Below, piece after piece: positions 7,586 to 16,199 of a DNA stretch of 64,000 nucleotides (positions within the stretch are counted from its first letter, which is position 1; each line of letters opens with the position of its first letter). A program made the translations under genes and the position numbers. The notes below the pieces were generated by a model. The model had not been told where the DNA came from. It saw nothing but the letters and a program-made list of their open reading frames with translations, and searched no databases. The DNA is from Streptomyces macrolidinus (GTDB lineage Bacteria > Actinomycetota > Actinomycetes > Streptomycetales > Streptomycetaceae): contig NZ_JAMWMR010000022.1 in the NCBI RefSeq assembly GCF_023887685.1, forward strand, positions 1 to 64,000, given 5' to 3'.

Positions 7586-9118
7586 TCATGCCTCCGCTGG
7601 GGCGGCCTCGGGGGACATGACCTGGGTGTCCGAGGTGCCCGGGGTCTCCGGCTCGGCCACGCTGGGGCGTTCCGCCCAGAAGTCGGCGGAGAACAGGCGC
7701 CAGAGGAGCATGGTGACCACTCCGGCCGCCGTGATGCCTATGCCGATGACGAGCGGCGGGCCCAGGGAGAACCAGGTGACCCCGCTGTAGGAGTTCTCGG
7801 GGTCGGACATGTCGATGACGGACTCCACCAGGAGCCAGGTCAGCATGGCGGCTCCCACCAGCGGACCCACGCCGATGAGAACGAAGTTGCGCAGGCTCTC
7901 CAGGAGGCGGTGGCGGTAGTAGACCGCGCAGGCCACACCGGTGAGCGCGTAGTAGAACGCGATGAGCAGCGACAGCGCGGTCAGCGAGTCGAGCAGGGCG
8001 TTCTCGCTGATCTGGTTGACGCCCAGGTACCAGACGATGGCCACCCCGGCGACCCACCAGGTGCTGACATGGGGGGTCTGGAAGCGGTGGTGCACCTTGC
8101 CGAAGTGCTGGGGCAGGGCATGGCGGCGGGCCATGGACAGCAGGGTGCGGGAGGCGGGGAGGATGGTGGTCTGGGTCGAGGCCAGCGCGGAGGTGCAGAC
8201 CGCGAGGAGCACGACCCAGTCCCAGCCGCCCATCACCTTCTCGGCGAGGACGGCGAAGACGGCCTCTTCCTCGTCGGCGTTGGAGGCCAGGAAGGTGGTC
8301 CCGGCGAAGGCCACGATGGCGAAGGCCACGGACACGTAGGTCACCAGGAGGACGACCGTCGACCAGATGCCCGCCTTGCCGGGGGCGCTGGCGGAGTCCT
8401 CGACCTCCTCGGTGAGGTTGGCCGCCGACTCCCAGCCCCAGTAGATGAAGACGCTCAGCAGGAGGCCCCCGGTCAGCGCGGCACCTCCGGCGCCGAAGGG
8501 GTTCAGCCAACTGACCGACGGTGTGAGCGACTTGGGCATCGCGGTGCCGGCGTACACGCGGTACAGGGCCACCACCGCGAAGGTGAGGAGGAAGGCGACC
8601 TGGGCGAGGATGAGGACGTTCTGCACCTTGGCCGATGTCTCGGTGCCCATGACGCACACCGCGGTCATCGCGAGGATGAGGACGACGGTCAGGGTCTGCC
8701 GCACCAGATCGTCGGCAGCCAGACTGTCCAGGCCCATGGCGAGCAGCCCGAAGTTCACGGCGACGTCGGCGAGGGAGCCGACCACCAGGACGCCGGTCAT
8801 CGCGATGGCCCAGCCGCCGAGCCAGCCGGCCCACGGTCCCATGGCCCGGGTGACCCAGGAGAACGTGGTGCCACAGTCCTGGTCGGCCTTGTTGAGGTAG
8901 TGGAACGCCGATGCGATGAGCAGCATCGGGATGAAGGAGGCCAGCATGATGCCGGGGGCGTAGACCCCGACGAGGGCCACGACCGGGCCGATGACCGCGG
9001 CGAGGGAGTAGGCCGGGGAGGTGGAGTTCAGACCGATGACGAGGGCATCGACGAAGCCGATGGCGTCGGCCTTGGGTTCCCCGGGCGGGCGGGCGTCCGC
9101 CGCAACGTCGTTCTTCAA
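7586..9118 (-). CDS. APC-family amino-acid permease
   Basis: 510 residues with about 12 membrane segments. The first helix carries the family pattern (NSTSPAYSLAAVIGP), and later come SVFIYWGWESAANLTEE and STQTTILPASRTLLSMAR, typical of APC superfamily amino acid or polyamine permeases. It is downstream of the saccharopine-dehydrogenase-like gene on the same strand, 144 bp away, with a hairpin between them that may lower its expression. The substrate is unknown; context suggests an amino acid processed by the neighbour enzyme. Confidence 0.85.
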   Translation of the reverse strand: MKNDVAADARPPGEPKADAIGFVDALVIGLNSTSPAYSLAAVIGPVVALVGVYAPGIMLASFIPMLLIASAFHYLNKADQDCGTTFSWVTRAMGPWAGWLGGWAIAMTGVLVVGSLADVAVNFGLLAMGLDSLAADDLVRQTLTVVLILAMTAVCVMGTETSAKVQNVLILAQVAFLLTFAVVALYRVYAGTAMPKSLTPSVSWLNPFGAGGAALTGGLLLSVFIYWGWESAANLTEEVEDSASAPGKAGIWSTVVLLVTYVSVAFAIVAFAGTTFLASNADEEEAVFAVLAEKVMGGWDWVVLLAVCTSALASTQTTILPASRTLLSMARRHALPQHFGKVHHRFQTPHVSTWWVAGVAIVWYLGVNQISENALLDSLTALSLLIAFYYALTGVACAVYYRHRLLESLRNFVLIGVGPLVGAAMLTWLLVESVIDMSDPENSYSGVTWFSLGPPLVIGIGITAAGVVTMLLWRLFSADFWAERPSVAEPETPGTSDTQVMSPEAAPAEA

Positions 9119-9210
9119 TGTGCTCCCTTGCTTCGGGGGGTCGGCGGGGCGTGGGGTACTGCGATGGCCGGGCCGGACGCGAGCGCGTCGGCCGGGGGCG
9201 GGGCGTGCCG

Positions 9211-9238
9211 GGTCCGGCCCCCGGAGTGGGGCCGGACC
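9211..9238 (-). terminator. Intercistronic hairpin (attenuating terminator?)
   Basis: GGTCCGGCCCC (9211-9221) pairs with GGGGCCGGACC (9228-9238), an 11-bp perfect stem with a 6-base loop between the dehydrogenase and permease genes. Confidence 0.55.
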
Positions 9239-9262
9239 GGCGGCGAGGGGACCGGCGAGGGA

Positions 9263-10471
9263 CTACTGGTCGCGCATGCCCCAGGGGGAGCCGTACTCGG
9301 TCAGCAGGTTCAGGAAGGGGCGGGGGTCGAAGGCTTCGGCGCCGAGGATGCCGGCCCCGCTCCAGGTGCCGTCGGCCAGCAGTTCGAGGGCGATGACCGG
9401 GTTGATGGCGGTCTGCCAGACCACGGCCTGCGAGCCGTACTCGCGCATCGACCACTGGTTGTCGACGACGTGGTAGAGGTACACCTCGCGCGGCTGTCCG
9501 TCCTTGGTGCCCTTGACCCAGGTACCGGCGCACGTCTTGCCGTGCATACGGTCGCCGAGCGTGGCCGGGTCGGGCAGGCAGGCGGCGACGACGTCACGCG
9601 GGGAGACCTGCGTACCGCCGACGGTCACCTTCTCCGTACGGTCGAGGCCGAGCTTGTGCAGGGTCTTGAGCGTCTCGATGAACTCGTCGCCGAGCCCGTA
9701 CTTGAAGGTGACCCGCTCGGCGTCCACCCAGCGCGGGATCAGCAGGACCTCTTCGTGCTCGACGTTGACGCACTCGACGGGGCCGATGCCCTCGGGGAAG
9801 TCGAAGACCTCGGGCTCGCTGAAGGGCGGCGTGGTGAACCAGCCGCGGTCCTTCTCCCAGATCACCGGCGGGTTCAGGCACTCCTCGATGGTCGTCCAGA
9901 TGGAGAAGGAGGGCGCGAAGTCGTATCCGTCGACCGTCAGGTTGGCGCCGTCGCGGACGCCGATCTCCTCGATCTCGTCGAAGAGTTCCTCGGCGGCGTA
10001 GCGGGCGAAGACGTCGGACAGGCCAGGCTCCACACCGACGCCGACGAGCGCGAGGCGTCCGGCCTGCTCCCAGGCCTCGGCACGCTCGAACTGCGCGTCG
10101 CCGAGCTTGACACCGCACGTCTCGTACGGCCGCTCGGGGTGCGGGTACGACAGGGACATCGCCATGTCGATGTAGTGCGCCCCGGCCTCCAGCGCGGCCT
10201 CGAACAGCGGCATCACGAAGCGCGGGTCGGTGGCGTTGAGCAGGACGTCGCAGCGCTCCTGGGTGAGCAGTGCGGTGACCGCGGCCTGGTCGGAGGCGTC
10301 GACGCGCGTGGCGCTGAACCGGGTGCTGCCCTCGCCCAGTGCCGCCACCGCCGCTTCGGCCCTGGACAGGTCGTAGTCGGCGACGACGATGTGGTCGAAG
10401 AAGGAGCGGCGGGCCGCGATCCGGGTGATCGCCGTTCCTACGCCGCCCGCGCCCACAAGCAGTACTCGCAT
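9263..10471 (-). CDS. Saccharopine dehydrogenase-like NAD(P) oxidoreductase
   Basis: 402 residues. Opens with the Rossmann motif MRVLLVGAGGVGTAI and continues with DATDPRFVMPLFEAALEAG-type strand-helix blocks of the saccharopine dehydrogenase / carboxynorspermidine synthase family, which oxidise or reduce C-N linked amino acids. The start at 10471 is chosen because the Rossmann motif begins there, with GAAAGG upstream. It is divergent from a TetR gene across an operator-like palindrome, so it is probably controlled by that regulator together with the permease. Confidence 0.82.
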   Translation of the reverse strand: MRVLLVGAGGVGTAITRIAARRSFFDHIVVADYDLSRAEAAVAALGEGSTRFSATRVDASDQAAVTALLTQERCDVLLNATDPRFVMPLFEAALEAGAHYIDMAMSLSYPHPERPYETCGVKLGDAQFERAEAWEQAGRLALVGVGVEPGLSDVFARYAAEELFDEIEEIGVRDGANLTVDGYDFAPSFSIWTTIEECLNPPVIWEKDRGWFTTPPFSEPEVFDFPEGIGPVECVNVEHEEVLLIPRWVDAERVTFKYGLGDEFIETLKTLHKLGLDRTEKVTVGGTQVSPRDVVAACLPDPATLGDRMHGKTCAGTWVKGTKDGQPREVYLYHVVDNQWSMREYGSQAVVWQTAINPVIALELLADGTWSGAGILGAEAFDPRPFLNLLTEYGSPWGMRDQ

Positions 10472-10563
10472 GGCAATGATGCCTTTCATCAGCAGAGGCC
10501 GGTCATCAGCAGAGGCCGGAGCCTTGGTGCGCCCATGAAAGGTCCCCCGGCCAGCACACGTCA

Positions 10564-10576
10564 ATGCCGTTGGCAT
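10564..10576. promoter_or_regulatory. Palindrome between divergent tetR and dehydrogenase genes
   Basis: ATGCCGTTGGCAT is a perfect 5-3-5 inverted repeat in the 136-bp divergent intergenic region, where a TetR operator is expected. Confidence 0.45.
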
Positions 10577-10607
10577 AAGCTGCGAATGCGCTGGTGGAGG
10601 AGGGGTT

Positions 10608-11333
10608 ATGCCCAAGAATGTGGTGCCGGAGGCGGCGCGAAGGCGTAGGAAGCCCACCAAAGGGGGCGTGGTTCTCTCGGAGCGGCTCATCGTCGAGACC
10701 GCGATGCGGCTGCTGCAGCAGCACGGCAGGGAGGGGCTGACCGTCCGGCGTCTCGGTGCGGCGCTCGGGGCGGATCCGAGCAGTCTCTACCGCTACTTCC
10801 GGGGCGCCGACGACCTCACGCTCGCCATCGCGGACGAGTTGATCGGCCGCGCGGTGCGGGGCTGGGAGGCCACCGGGGACTGGCGTGCCGATCTGCGCGA
10901 TCTGGGCCTGCGCATCCACTCCGCCTATCTCGCCCATCCCCAGGCGGCGGTGCTCACCGCGAGCCGGGTCAGTGGCCGCGCGAACGAGATCGACGCCGAC
11001 GAGGTGATCCTCGGTGTGCTGCGTTCGGCGGGCCTGCCCGACCGGGAGGTGGTGCGCGTGTACCACGCGTTCATCGACCAGACGCTGGCCTTCGCCGCGC
11101 TGGACGCGGCCGGTCGTGCCCTTCCGCATGCCGCGCGCGTCGCCGACGAAGCGGTCTGGCACGCGACCTACGCCCGGCTCCCGGCACAGACCCATCCGAA
11201 CATCGCGGCCACGGCCTCCCTGCTGGTCGAGCGCATGAACGACAGCGCCTATCCGACGGCCCTGGAGATGCTGCTGGACAGCGCCGCCACCACGCTCGCC
11301 CGCTCGGCGGCGGACGGTCAACACAGTGCGTAG
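10608..11333 (+). CDS. TetR-family transcriptional regulator
   Basis: 241 residues. An arginine-rich leader is followed by a TetR helix-turn-helix at about 45-70 (GLTVRRLGAALGADPSSLYR) and an all-helical ligand domain. The ATG follows GGAGGAGGGG. It is divergent from the dehydrogenase/permease genes and probably represses them. The C terminus overlaps the convergent ECF41 sigma gene by 16 bp. The ligand is unknown. Confidence 0.88.
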   Translation: MPKNVVPEAARRRRKPTKGGVVLSERLIVETAMRLLQQHGREGLTVRRLGAALGADPSSLYRYFRGADDLTLAIADELIGRAVRGWEATGDWRADLRDLGLRIHSAYLAHPQAAVLTASRVSGRANEIDADEVILGVLRSAGLPDREVVRVYHAFIDQTLAFAALDAAGRALPHAARVADEAVWHATYARLPAQTHPNIAATASLLVERMNDSAYPTALEMLLDSAATTLARSAADGQHSA

Positions 11334-12262
11334 GTGGTTCCCTCGCCGATGGCGCGGAGCTTGTCCGGGTTGGCCACGTTGTGGAGGGCGGTGATGCTGC
11401 CGTCGGCGTCGAAGTCGAAGGTGACCGTGGCGATCACGCGGTCCGGTGCGCGGAACACCATGCCGGGTCCGCCGTTGATCTCGACGAGTTCGGCGGTCAT
11501 GTCGGCCGGTGCGACACCTTGGTAGGTGACGGTGCCGATCGCCGCGAACCAGGCGGCCACCGTGGCGGCACCGACGACCGGGCGCAGGGCCTGGCGGACC
11601 TTGCCGCCACCGTCGGTCCACAGGGTGACGTCCGGGGACAGCAGCTCCATCAGGGCGCTCACGTCACCACCGGTCGCGGCGGCGAAGAACCGCTCGGTGA
11701 CCTCGCGTTGTCGTGACCGGTCCGCGGTGAAACGCGGCCGGCGGGCCCGCACATGCTCGCGGGCGCGGTGTGCGGCCTGCCGCACCGCCGCCTCGGAACG
11801 CTCCACCATCTCCGCGATCTCCAGGTGGCTGAAGCCGAACACGTCCTTCAGGACGAACACGGCGCGCTCGAGGGGGCTGAGCGTCTCCAGCACCACCAGC
11901 ATGGCCATCGACACCGACTCGGCATCGGTGACGGCGTCGGCGGTGTCCCCGGTGGTGAGGACGGGTTCCGGCAGCCATGGCCCCACATAGGTCTCCCGCT
12001 TGTGCCGGGTCGAACGGAGCTGTTCCAGCGCCTGGTTGGACACGATCCGCGTCAAGTAGGCCTTGGGATCGGCTACTTGGGAACGGTCGGTGGCGGACCA
12101 CTTGATCCAGGCGTCCTGGACCGCGTCCTCGGCGTCCGCCGCGCTGCCGAGTACACGGTAGGCCACCGAGAACAGCAGGTTGCGGTGCCGGTCGAACGCC
12201 CGTTGATCCAGCGTCCGTTGGCCGAACTCCTGCTGAGCGATGTCCGGGGACGGGTCGGTCAT
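11318..12262 (-). CDS. ECF41-group RNA polymerase sigma factor (SigJ-like)
   Basis: 314 residues. Sigma regions 2 and 4 fill residues 18-175, with the WLPEP motif at 96-100 in the linker. A SnoaL-like C-terminal extension carries DGGGK (about 217-221) and NPDKL (about 297-301). These three motifs define group ECF41, where the fused C-terminal domain tunes activity in place of a separate anti-sigma factor. It overlaps the upstream oxidoreductase gene by 4 bp, the usual ECF41 partner arrangement. Confidence 0.93.
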   Translation of the reverse strand: MTDPSPDIAQQEFGQRTLDQRAFDRHRNLLFSVAYRVLGSAADAEDAVQDAWIKWSATDRSQVADPKAYLTRIVSNQALEQLRSTRHKRETYVGPWLPEPVLTTGDTADAVTDAESVSMAMLVVLETLSPLERAVFVLKDVFGFSHLEIAEMVERSEAAVRQAAHRAREHVRARRPRFTADRSRQREVTERFFAAATGGDVSALMELLSPDVTLWTDGGGKVRQALRPVVGAATVAAWFAAIGTVTYQGVAPADMTAELVEINGGPGMVFRAPDRVIATVTFDFDADGSITALHNVANPDKLRAIGEGTTYALC

Positions 12263-13464
12263 CGCGCCTCTCCGATCCGGGTGAAGCGGCCTCCGCGGGG
12301 CCAGAACACGCCCGAGGCGGGCATCTTCTTCATACGGCCATAGGTCGGCCAGGGGGAAGCGGTCACCGTCTCCTTGTACCAGGCCGCCCTCCGGCCGGTC
12401 AGGCAGATGCGTCGGGGGCTGTTGTCGGGGTGGGTGAACTGCACGACCGCGTCGTCGCGGCCCAGGCTCACGGGTGCGTGGTAATAGCCGAAACGGAACG
12501 CCTTGGGCTGTTTACCCTTCAGGGTGCGGGCGATCGACACCGCGGCGTGCACCCCGGTCGGCATGCCGCCCTGACAGGTGCCGTGCATGAGGCCGTACCC
12601 CTGGCGGATCGCAGCGGCATCGCCCACGGCGTACACCTCGGGGTGCGACACCGACCGCAGTGCGGTGTCGGTGACGATGCGCCCGCGCTCGTCGACGGTC
12701 AGTCCGGCCGCGGCGGCCAGCGGCGAGATCCGTGTGCCGCCCGTCCACACGACCACGTCGGCGTCGACACGCTCACCTCCGGTCAACTTGACGGCGTCGG
12801 GCAGCACTTCGGCCACCTCGACCCCGCTGCGCACAGTGACGCCCAAGCGGTCGAGCGCGGCGTGCAGATACCCCCTGGCCTTCGGGTTCATGGTCACGCC
12901 GGGTTCCTGCCGACCCAGCAGGACGACGTGCGACTCCGGGTACCGCTCGGCGATTTCGGCCGCTGTCTCGATGCCGGTCAGTCCGCTGCCGGCGACCATC
13001 ACCGTGCCTCCGGCGAGCCGCGCCAGTCGGGCGGCCAGCACCTCGGCGTCGTGGACACTGTCGAAGGTGTGGGCGTACTCCGCCGCGCCCGGTACCGACT
13101 CCGTGTCGGCCACGCTGCCCAACCCGTACACCAACGTGTCGTAGCGCAGGGTGTGTCGGTCGTCCATCCGCACGGTCTTCGCGGCCGCGTCCACCGCCGT
13201 CACCCAGCCGCGCACGAACCGCACTCCGGTGCCCTCCAGCAGTTCGGGGATACTCAGCTCGGACAGTCGCTGCCCCGTCCCCGTCATGTGTAGCCGCAGC
13301 CGCTCGGCGAACCGCTCCTGCGCGTTCACCAGCGTCACCTGTACGTCTTCGTGCCGCCGAACGCGGGCCGCGAGCTGGATCGCCGCCGACATCCCCGCGT
13401 ATCCCGCGCCCAGGATCACGACGTGGTGCGCGGTCGCCGTGCGGGCTTCGTGCTGTGCGCTCAT
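12259..13464 (-). CDS. FAD-dependent NADH-dehydrogenase-type oxidoreductase (ECF41 partner)
   Basis: 401 residues. Two dinucleotide-binding motifs are visible: GAGYAGMSAAIQLA near the start (FAD) and GSGLTGIETAAEIAERY in the middle (NAD(P)H), followed by the second FAD segment YAVGDAAAIRQG. This is the type II NADH dehydrogenase/FSP1-like fold. ECF41 factors are typically paired with a carboxymuconolactone decarboxylase, oxidoreductase or epimerase, and this is the oxidoreductase type. A plausible ECF41 promoter precedes it. The electron acceptor is unknown. Confidence 0.88.
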   Translation of the reverse strand: MSAQHEARTATAHHVVILGAGYAGMSAAIQLAARVRRHEDVQVTLVNAQERFAERLRLHMTGTGQRLSELSIPELLEGTGVRFVRGWVTAVDAAAKTVRMDDRHTLRYDTLVYGLGSVADTESVPGAAEYAHTFDSVHDAEVLAARLARLAGGTVMVAGSGLTGIETAAEIAERYPESHVVLLGRQEPGVTMNPKARGYLHAALDRLGVTVRSGVEVAEVLPDAVKLTGGERVDADVVVWTGGTRISPLAAAAGLTVDERGRIVTDTALRSVSHPEVYAVGDAAAIRQGYGLMHGTCQGGMPTGVHAAVSIARTLKGKQPKAFRFGYYHAPVSLGRDDAVVQFTHPDNSPRRICLTGRRAAWYKETVTASPWPTYGRMKKMPASGVFWPRGGRFTRIGEAR

Positions 13465-13503
13465 CGGTGTGCCTTCCTCCCGTGTTCCTGCTGACCCTCA
13501 CCA

Positions 13504-13531
13504 GATGGGAGCGGCCCGTCCCTACGTGACA
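13504..13531 (-). promoter_or_regulatory. Candidate ECF41 promoter upstream of the oxidoreductase
   Basis: On the minus strand TGTCACG (13531-13525) is followed after 17 bases by CATC (13507-13504). This is close to the known ECF41 pattern TGTCACA-N16-CGTC and would make the sigma factor drive its own operon. An imperfect palindrome, TGTGACGCGCGACACA (13541-13556), lies just upstream. Confidence 0.45.
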
Positions 13532-13572
13532 TGAAATCGATGTGACGCGCGACACAGCCGGGTCGGCGGGTG

Positions 13573-15042
13573 TCAGCCTCGGGGCAACAGGAGGCGGGAG
13601 AGTGCGGCGGTGACGAGGAGGACCGCGGCGACGATGAGGAGTCCGAGGCGCATGCCCGGGAGGGAGTAGTCGCCGCCAGGGCCGGTGAGCAGGCCGCCGA
13701 AGAGGGCGACGGCCAGCGCGCCGCCGGTCTGGCGAAGGGAGTTGAGGAGTCCCGACGCGGTTCCGGCGCGCTGGGCGGGGACGGCGTCCATCAGCAGGGC
13801 GGTCAGCGCGGGCACCGTGAGCGCCCCGCCCGTGCTCAGCGGCAGCAGCAGGAGCAGGACCAGCCAGACCGGGGTGTGGGCGCTCAGCGGGAGCAGGGCC
13901 AGCATGGCCGCGACCAGGATCAACTGTCCGGCGACGATCACCGGGCGCCGCCCGATCCGCTCCGCCAGCCGGGGCGAGACGAGGTTGGTCGCGGTGACCA
14001 CCATCGACATGGGGACGAACATCAGCCCGGCGGTGATCGCCGACATCCCGCGCACCTGCTGGTAGTACAGCCCGAGCAGGAAGATCCCGCCGTAGAAGGC
14101 GCCGTTGAGGGCGAACCCGGCCGCGAGTGGGACGGAGATCTTACGGTCCGTCAGAAGAGGCAGCGGGACCATGGGTTGGTGGTGGCGGGCCTCCACCGTA
14201 CGGAAGGCGTAGGCGCCGGCGAGGGCAAGTGCCATCGCGGCCAGTACGGGGGCGCTGGTCCAGCCCAGGTGGCCGCCCTCGATCACCGCGAAGGCCAGGG
14301 CGGCCAGGGTCAGTACCGCGGTGAGCTGGCCGCCGCCGTCCAGCGCGGCGGGCCTGCGCGGGGAGCGCTCCACCCGGACCAGCAGGCCGAGGATCACCAG
14401 GCCCACGGGGAGGTTGAGCAGGAAGACGGCCCGCCAGCCGGCCGAGTCGGTGAGCAGCCCGCCCAGCACGGGGCCCGCGGCCATCGCCACCGAGCCGCCG
14501 ACCGTCCACAGCGCGATGGCGCGGGCCCGCGCCCGAGCGTCGTCGTAGGACTGCCGGATCAGGGCCAGCGAGGCGGGCATCACGATCGAGGCGGCGGCAC
14601 CCTGCGCCACCCGCGCGGCGACCAGCGCACCGATGCCGGGCGCGAGGGCGCAGCCGAGGGAGGCGAGGGTGAACAGGACGACGCCCCAGCCGTAGGCGCG
14701 GCGGGCACCGACGCGGTCGGCGAAGGCACCGGCGGAGAGCATCAGGGCCGCGAACATCAGGGTGTACGCGTCCAACACCCACTGCAACCCGGTCATTCCG
14801 CCGCTGAGGGAGGTCCGGATCGCGGGCAGGGCGATGTTCACCGCCGAGACATCGATGGTGATCACCGTGAACCCGAGCAGGGAGGCGAGCAGGGCGACGC
14901 CCGCTCCCTTCGGTGCGCCCGCCCCTCTCGGTTCGCCCGCCCCCCTCGGTGCGGCTGGTCGGCGCGGGTCCGGTGCTCGTCCCCGGAGTTCGAGGTCGTG
15001 TTCGGGAGCGGTGACGGGGGACGCGGTGCTCAGGGACGACAT
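13573..15042 (-). CDS. MFS drug exporter, DHA2 (14-segment) type
   Basis: 489 residues with about 14 membrane segments. Motif A-like GAFADRVGARRAYGWG and motif C-like WRAVFLLNLPVGLV are present, as in EmrB/QacA exporters. The ATG at 15042 follows GAGGAG; an upstream in-frame start would add 22 residues. The cytoplasmic N terminus holds an RGAGEPRGAGAPKGAG stretch that comes from a DNA tandem repeat. It is divergent from the MmyB-type regulator, which probably controls it. Confidence 0.88.
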   Translation of the reverse strand: MSSLSTASPVTAPEHDLELRGRAPDPRRPAAPRGAGEPRGAGAPKGAGVALLASLLGFTVITIDVSAVNIALPAIRTSLSGGMTGLQWVLDAYTLMFAALMLSAGAFADRVGARRAYGWGVVLFTLASLGCALAPGIGALVAARVAQGAAASIVMPASLALIRQSYDDARARARAIALWTVGGSVAMAAGPVLGGLLTDSAGWRAVFLLNLPVGLVILGLLVRVERSPRRPAALDGGGQLTAVLTLAALAFAVIEGGHLGWTSAPVLAAMALALAGAYAFRTVEARHHQPMVPLPLLTDRKISVPLAAGFALNGAFYGGIFLLGLYYQQVRGMSAITAGLMFVPMSMVVTATNLVSPRLAERIGRRPVIVAGQLILVAAMLALLPLSAHTPVWLVLLLLLPLSTGGALTVPALTALLMDAVPAQRAGTASGLLNSLRQTGGALAVALFGGLLTGPGGDYSLPGMRLGLLIVAAVLLVTAALSRLLLPRG

Positions 15043-15275
15043 CGTGAACTCCTCGGTGCGGTGGGGTGGTTGGTGGTCGGCGAAGGCGACCGAGCGGCGG
15101 CGCCGCACCGCCGGGACCGCGGCCCGGTGTCTCGCACCCCCTGGGCCCCGGCGGTGGCGCCGCCCGCTGCGAGATCAACTCTCCGCTTCCGCAGGGCAGT
15201 CAGGTAGACCGCGCCGCACCCGGGGTGCCGCGTTCCTGGCCCTGACACACCCCCTCACGCTTCCCATGCACCTGT

Positions 15276-15287
15276 CACAATGATCGA
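15276..15287 (+). promoter_or_regulatory. Probable leaderless promoter of the MmyB-type regulator
   Basis: CACAAT (15276-15281) resembles a -10 element and ends 6 bases before ATG 15288. No ribosome-binding sequence is present, so transcription probably starts at the A of the start codon. Confidence 0.4.
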
Positions 15288-16139
15288 ATGACAGCAGCAG
15301 CGGACGTGCGGGGCACCGAGCTCGGCAGGTATCTGAAGGCCCGCAGGGCTCAGGTCCGCCCGGAGGAGGTCGGTCTCCCGGCCGGGGCGGGTCTGCGCCG
15401 TACTCCGGGGCTTCGCCGGGAGGAGCTGGCGGCGCTCGCCGGGGTGAGTGTCGACTACTACATCCGGCTGGAGCGCGGCCGGGAGACCAATCCCTCCCCC
15501 GCCGTCCTGGACGCCCTCGGCCGCGCGCTGCGGTTGCGCGGCGACGGGTACGAGCGCCTGCACGAGTTGGCGGAGCTGGCCTCGGGCCGCGTCTCCGAGT
15601 TGGAGGCCTGCTCGGACAACGTCGTCCGCGACTCGGTGCTGCGGATGCTGGAGTCCGTACGTCCGTTGCCCGCCTACGTGGTGAGCCGCTACAACCGGAT
15701 CCTGGCCGGGAATCCGGCCGCCCGGCGGCTGCTTCCCGGGCTCTGGGACTGGCCGCAGGAGCAGCGCAACCTGACACGCTATCTGTTCCTGCACCCGGTC
15801 GGCCGGACGCTCTACGAGCCGTGGGAGGAGACGGTCGCGGTCTCGGTGGCGCATCTGCGGGCCGTCTCGGGCGCCGACCCGGACGATCCCGAGTTGACCA
15901 CACTGGTCGGCGAACTGGTACTGAAGTCACCGGAGTTCGCGCGGCTGTGGGAGCGCTACGACGTCTGCGAGCGCGGCGGCGGACAGAAGCGCTTCCGGCA
16001 TCCGGGCGTCGGGCCGATGACGCTGACCTACGAGGTCATGCGCCTGGCGCGCACCGGGGGCCAGCGGCTGGTGGTCTACCAGGCAACCCCCGGCACCCCG
16101 GACGAGCAGGCCATGCTCGGCCTGGATGCCGCCTCCTGA
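15288..16139 (+). CDS. XRE-type regulator with MmyB-like ligand-binding domain
   Basis: 283 residues. The N-terminal helix-turn-helix (about 10-85) contains the hallmark PGLRREELAALAGVSVDYYI, and residues 100-275 form the MmyB-like PAS-type ligand domain (fatty-acid-binding in the model protein). No Shine-Dalgarno sequence precedes the ATG. It is divergent from the MFS exporter with 245 bp between them. In this family the regulator usually controls the adjacent divergent gene. Confidence 0.88.
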   Translation: MTAAADVRGTELGRYLKARRAQVRPEEVGLPAGAGLRRTPGLRREELAALAGVSVDYYIRLERGRETNPSPAVLDALGRALRLRGDGYERLHELAELASGRVSELEACSDNVVRDSVLRMLESVRPLPAYVVSRYNRILAGNPAARRLLPGLWDWPQEQRNLTRYLFLHPVGRTLYEPWEETVAVSVAHLRAVSGADPDDPELTTLVGELVLKSPEFARLWERYDVCERGGGQKRFRHPGVGPMTLTYEVMRLARTGGQRLVVYQATPGTPDEQAMLGLDAAS

Positions 16140-16158
16140 GAGGGAGTTGACGTACCGC

Positions 16159-16188
16159 GCGGCCGGACGCCCGTGCACGTCCGGCCGC
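16159..16188. terminator. Hairpin between convergent genes
   Basis: GCGGCCGGACG (16159-16169) pairs perfectly with CGTCCGGCCGC (16178-16188), between the regulator and the metallophosphoesterase. Confidence 0.65.
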
Positions 16189-16199
16189 CATGGCGTTCG

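Noticed and set aside
7910..10648. 912-codon plus-strand open frame across permease and dehydrogenase genes
   Set aside because: Antisense shadow; Asp/Gly/Val/Arg-rich composition with no motif, while both minus-strand genes are certain.
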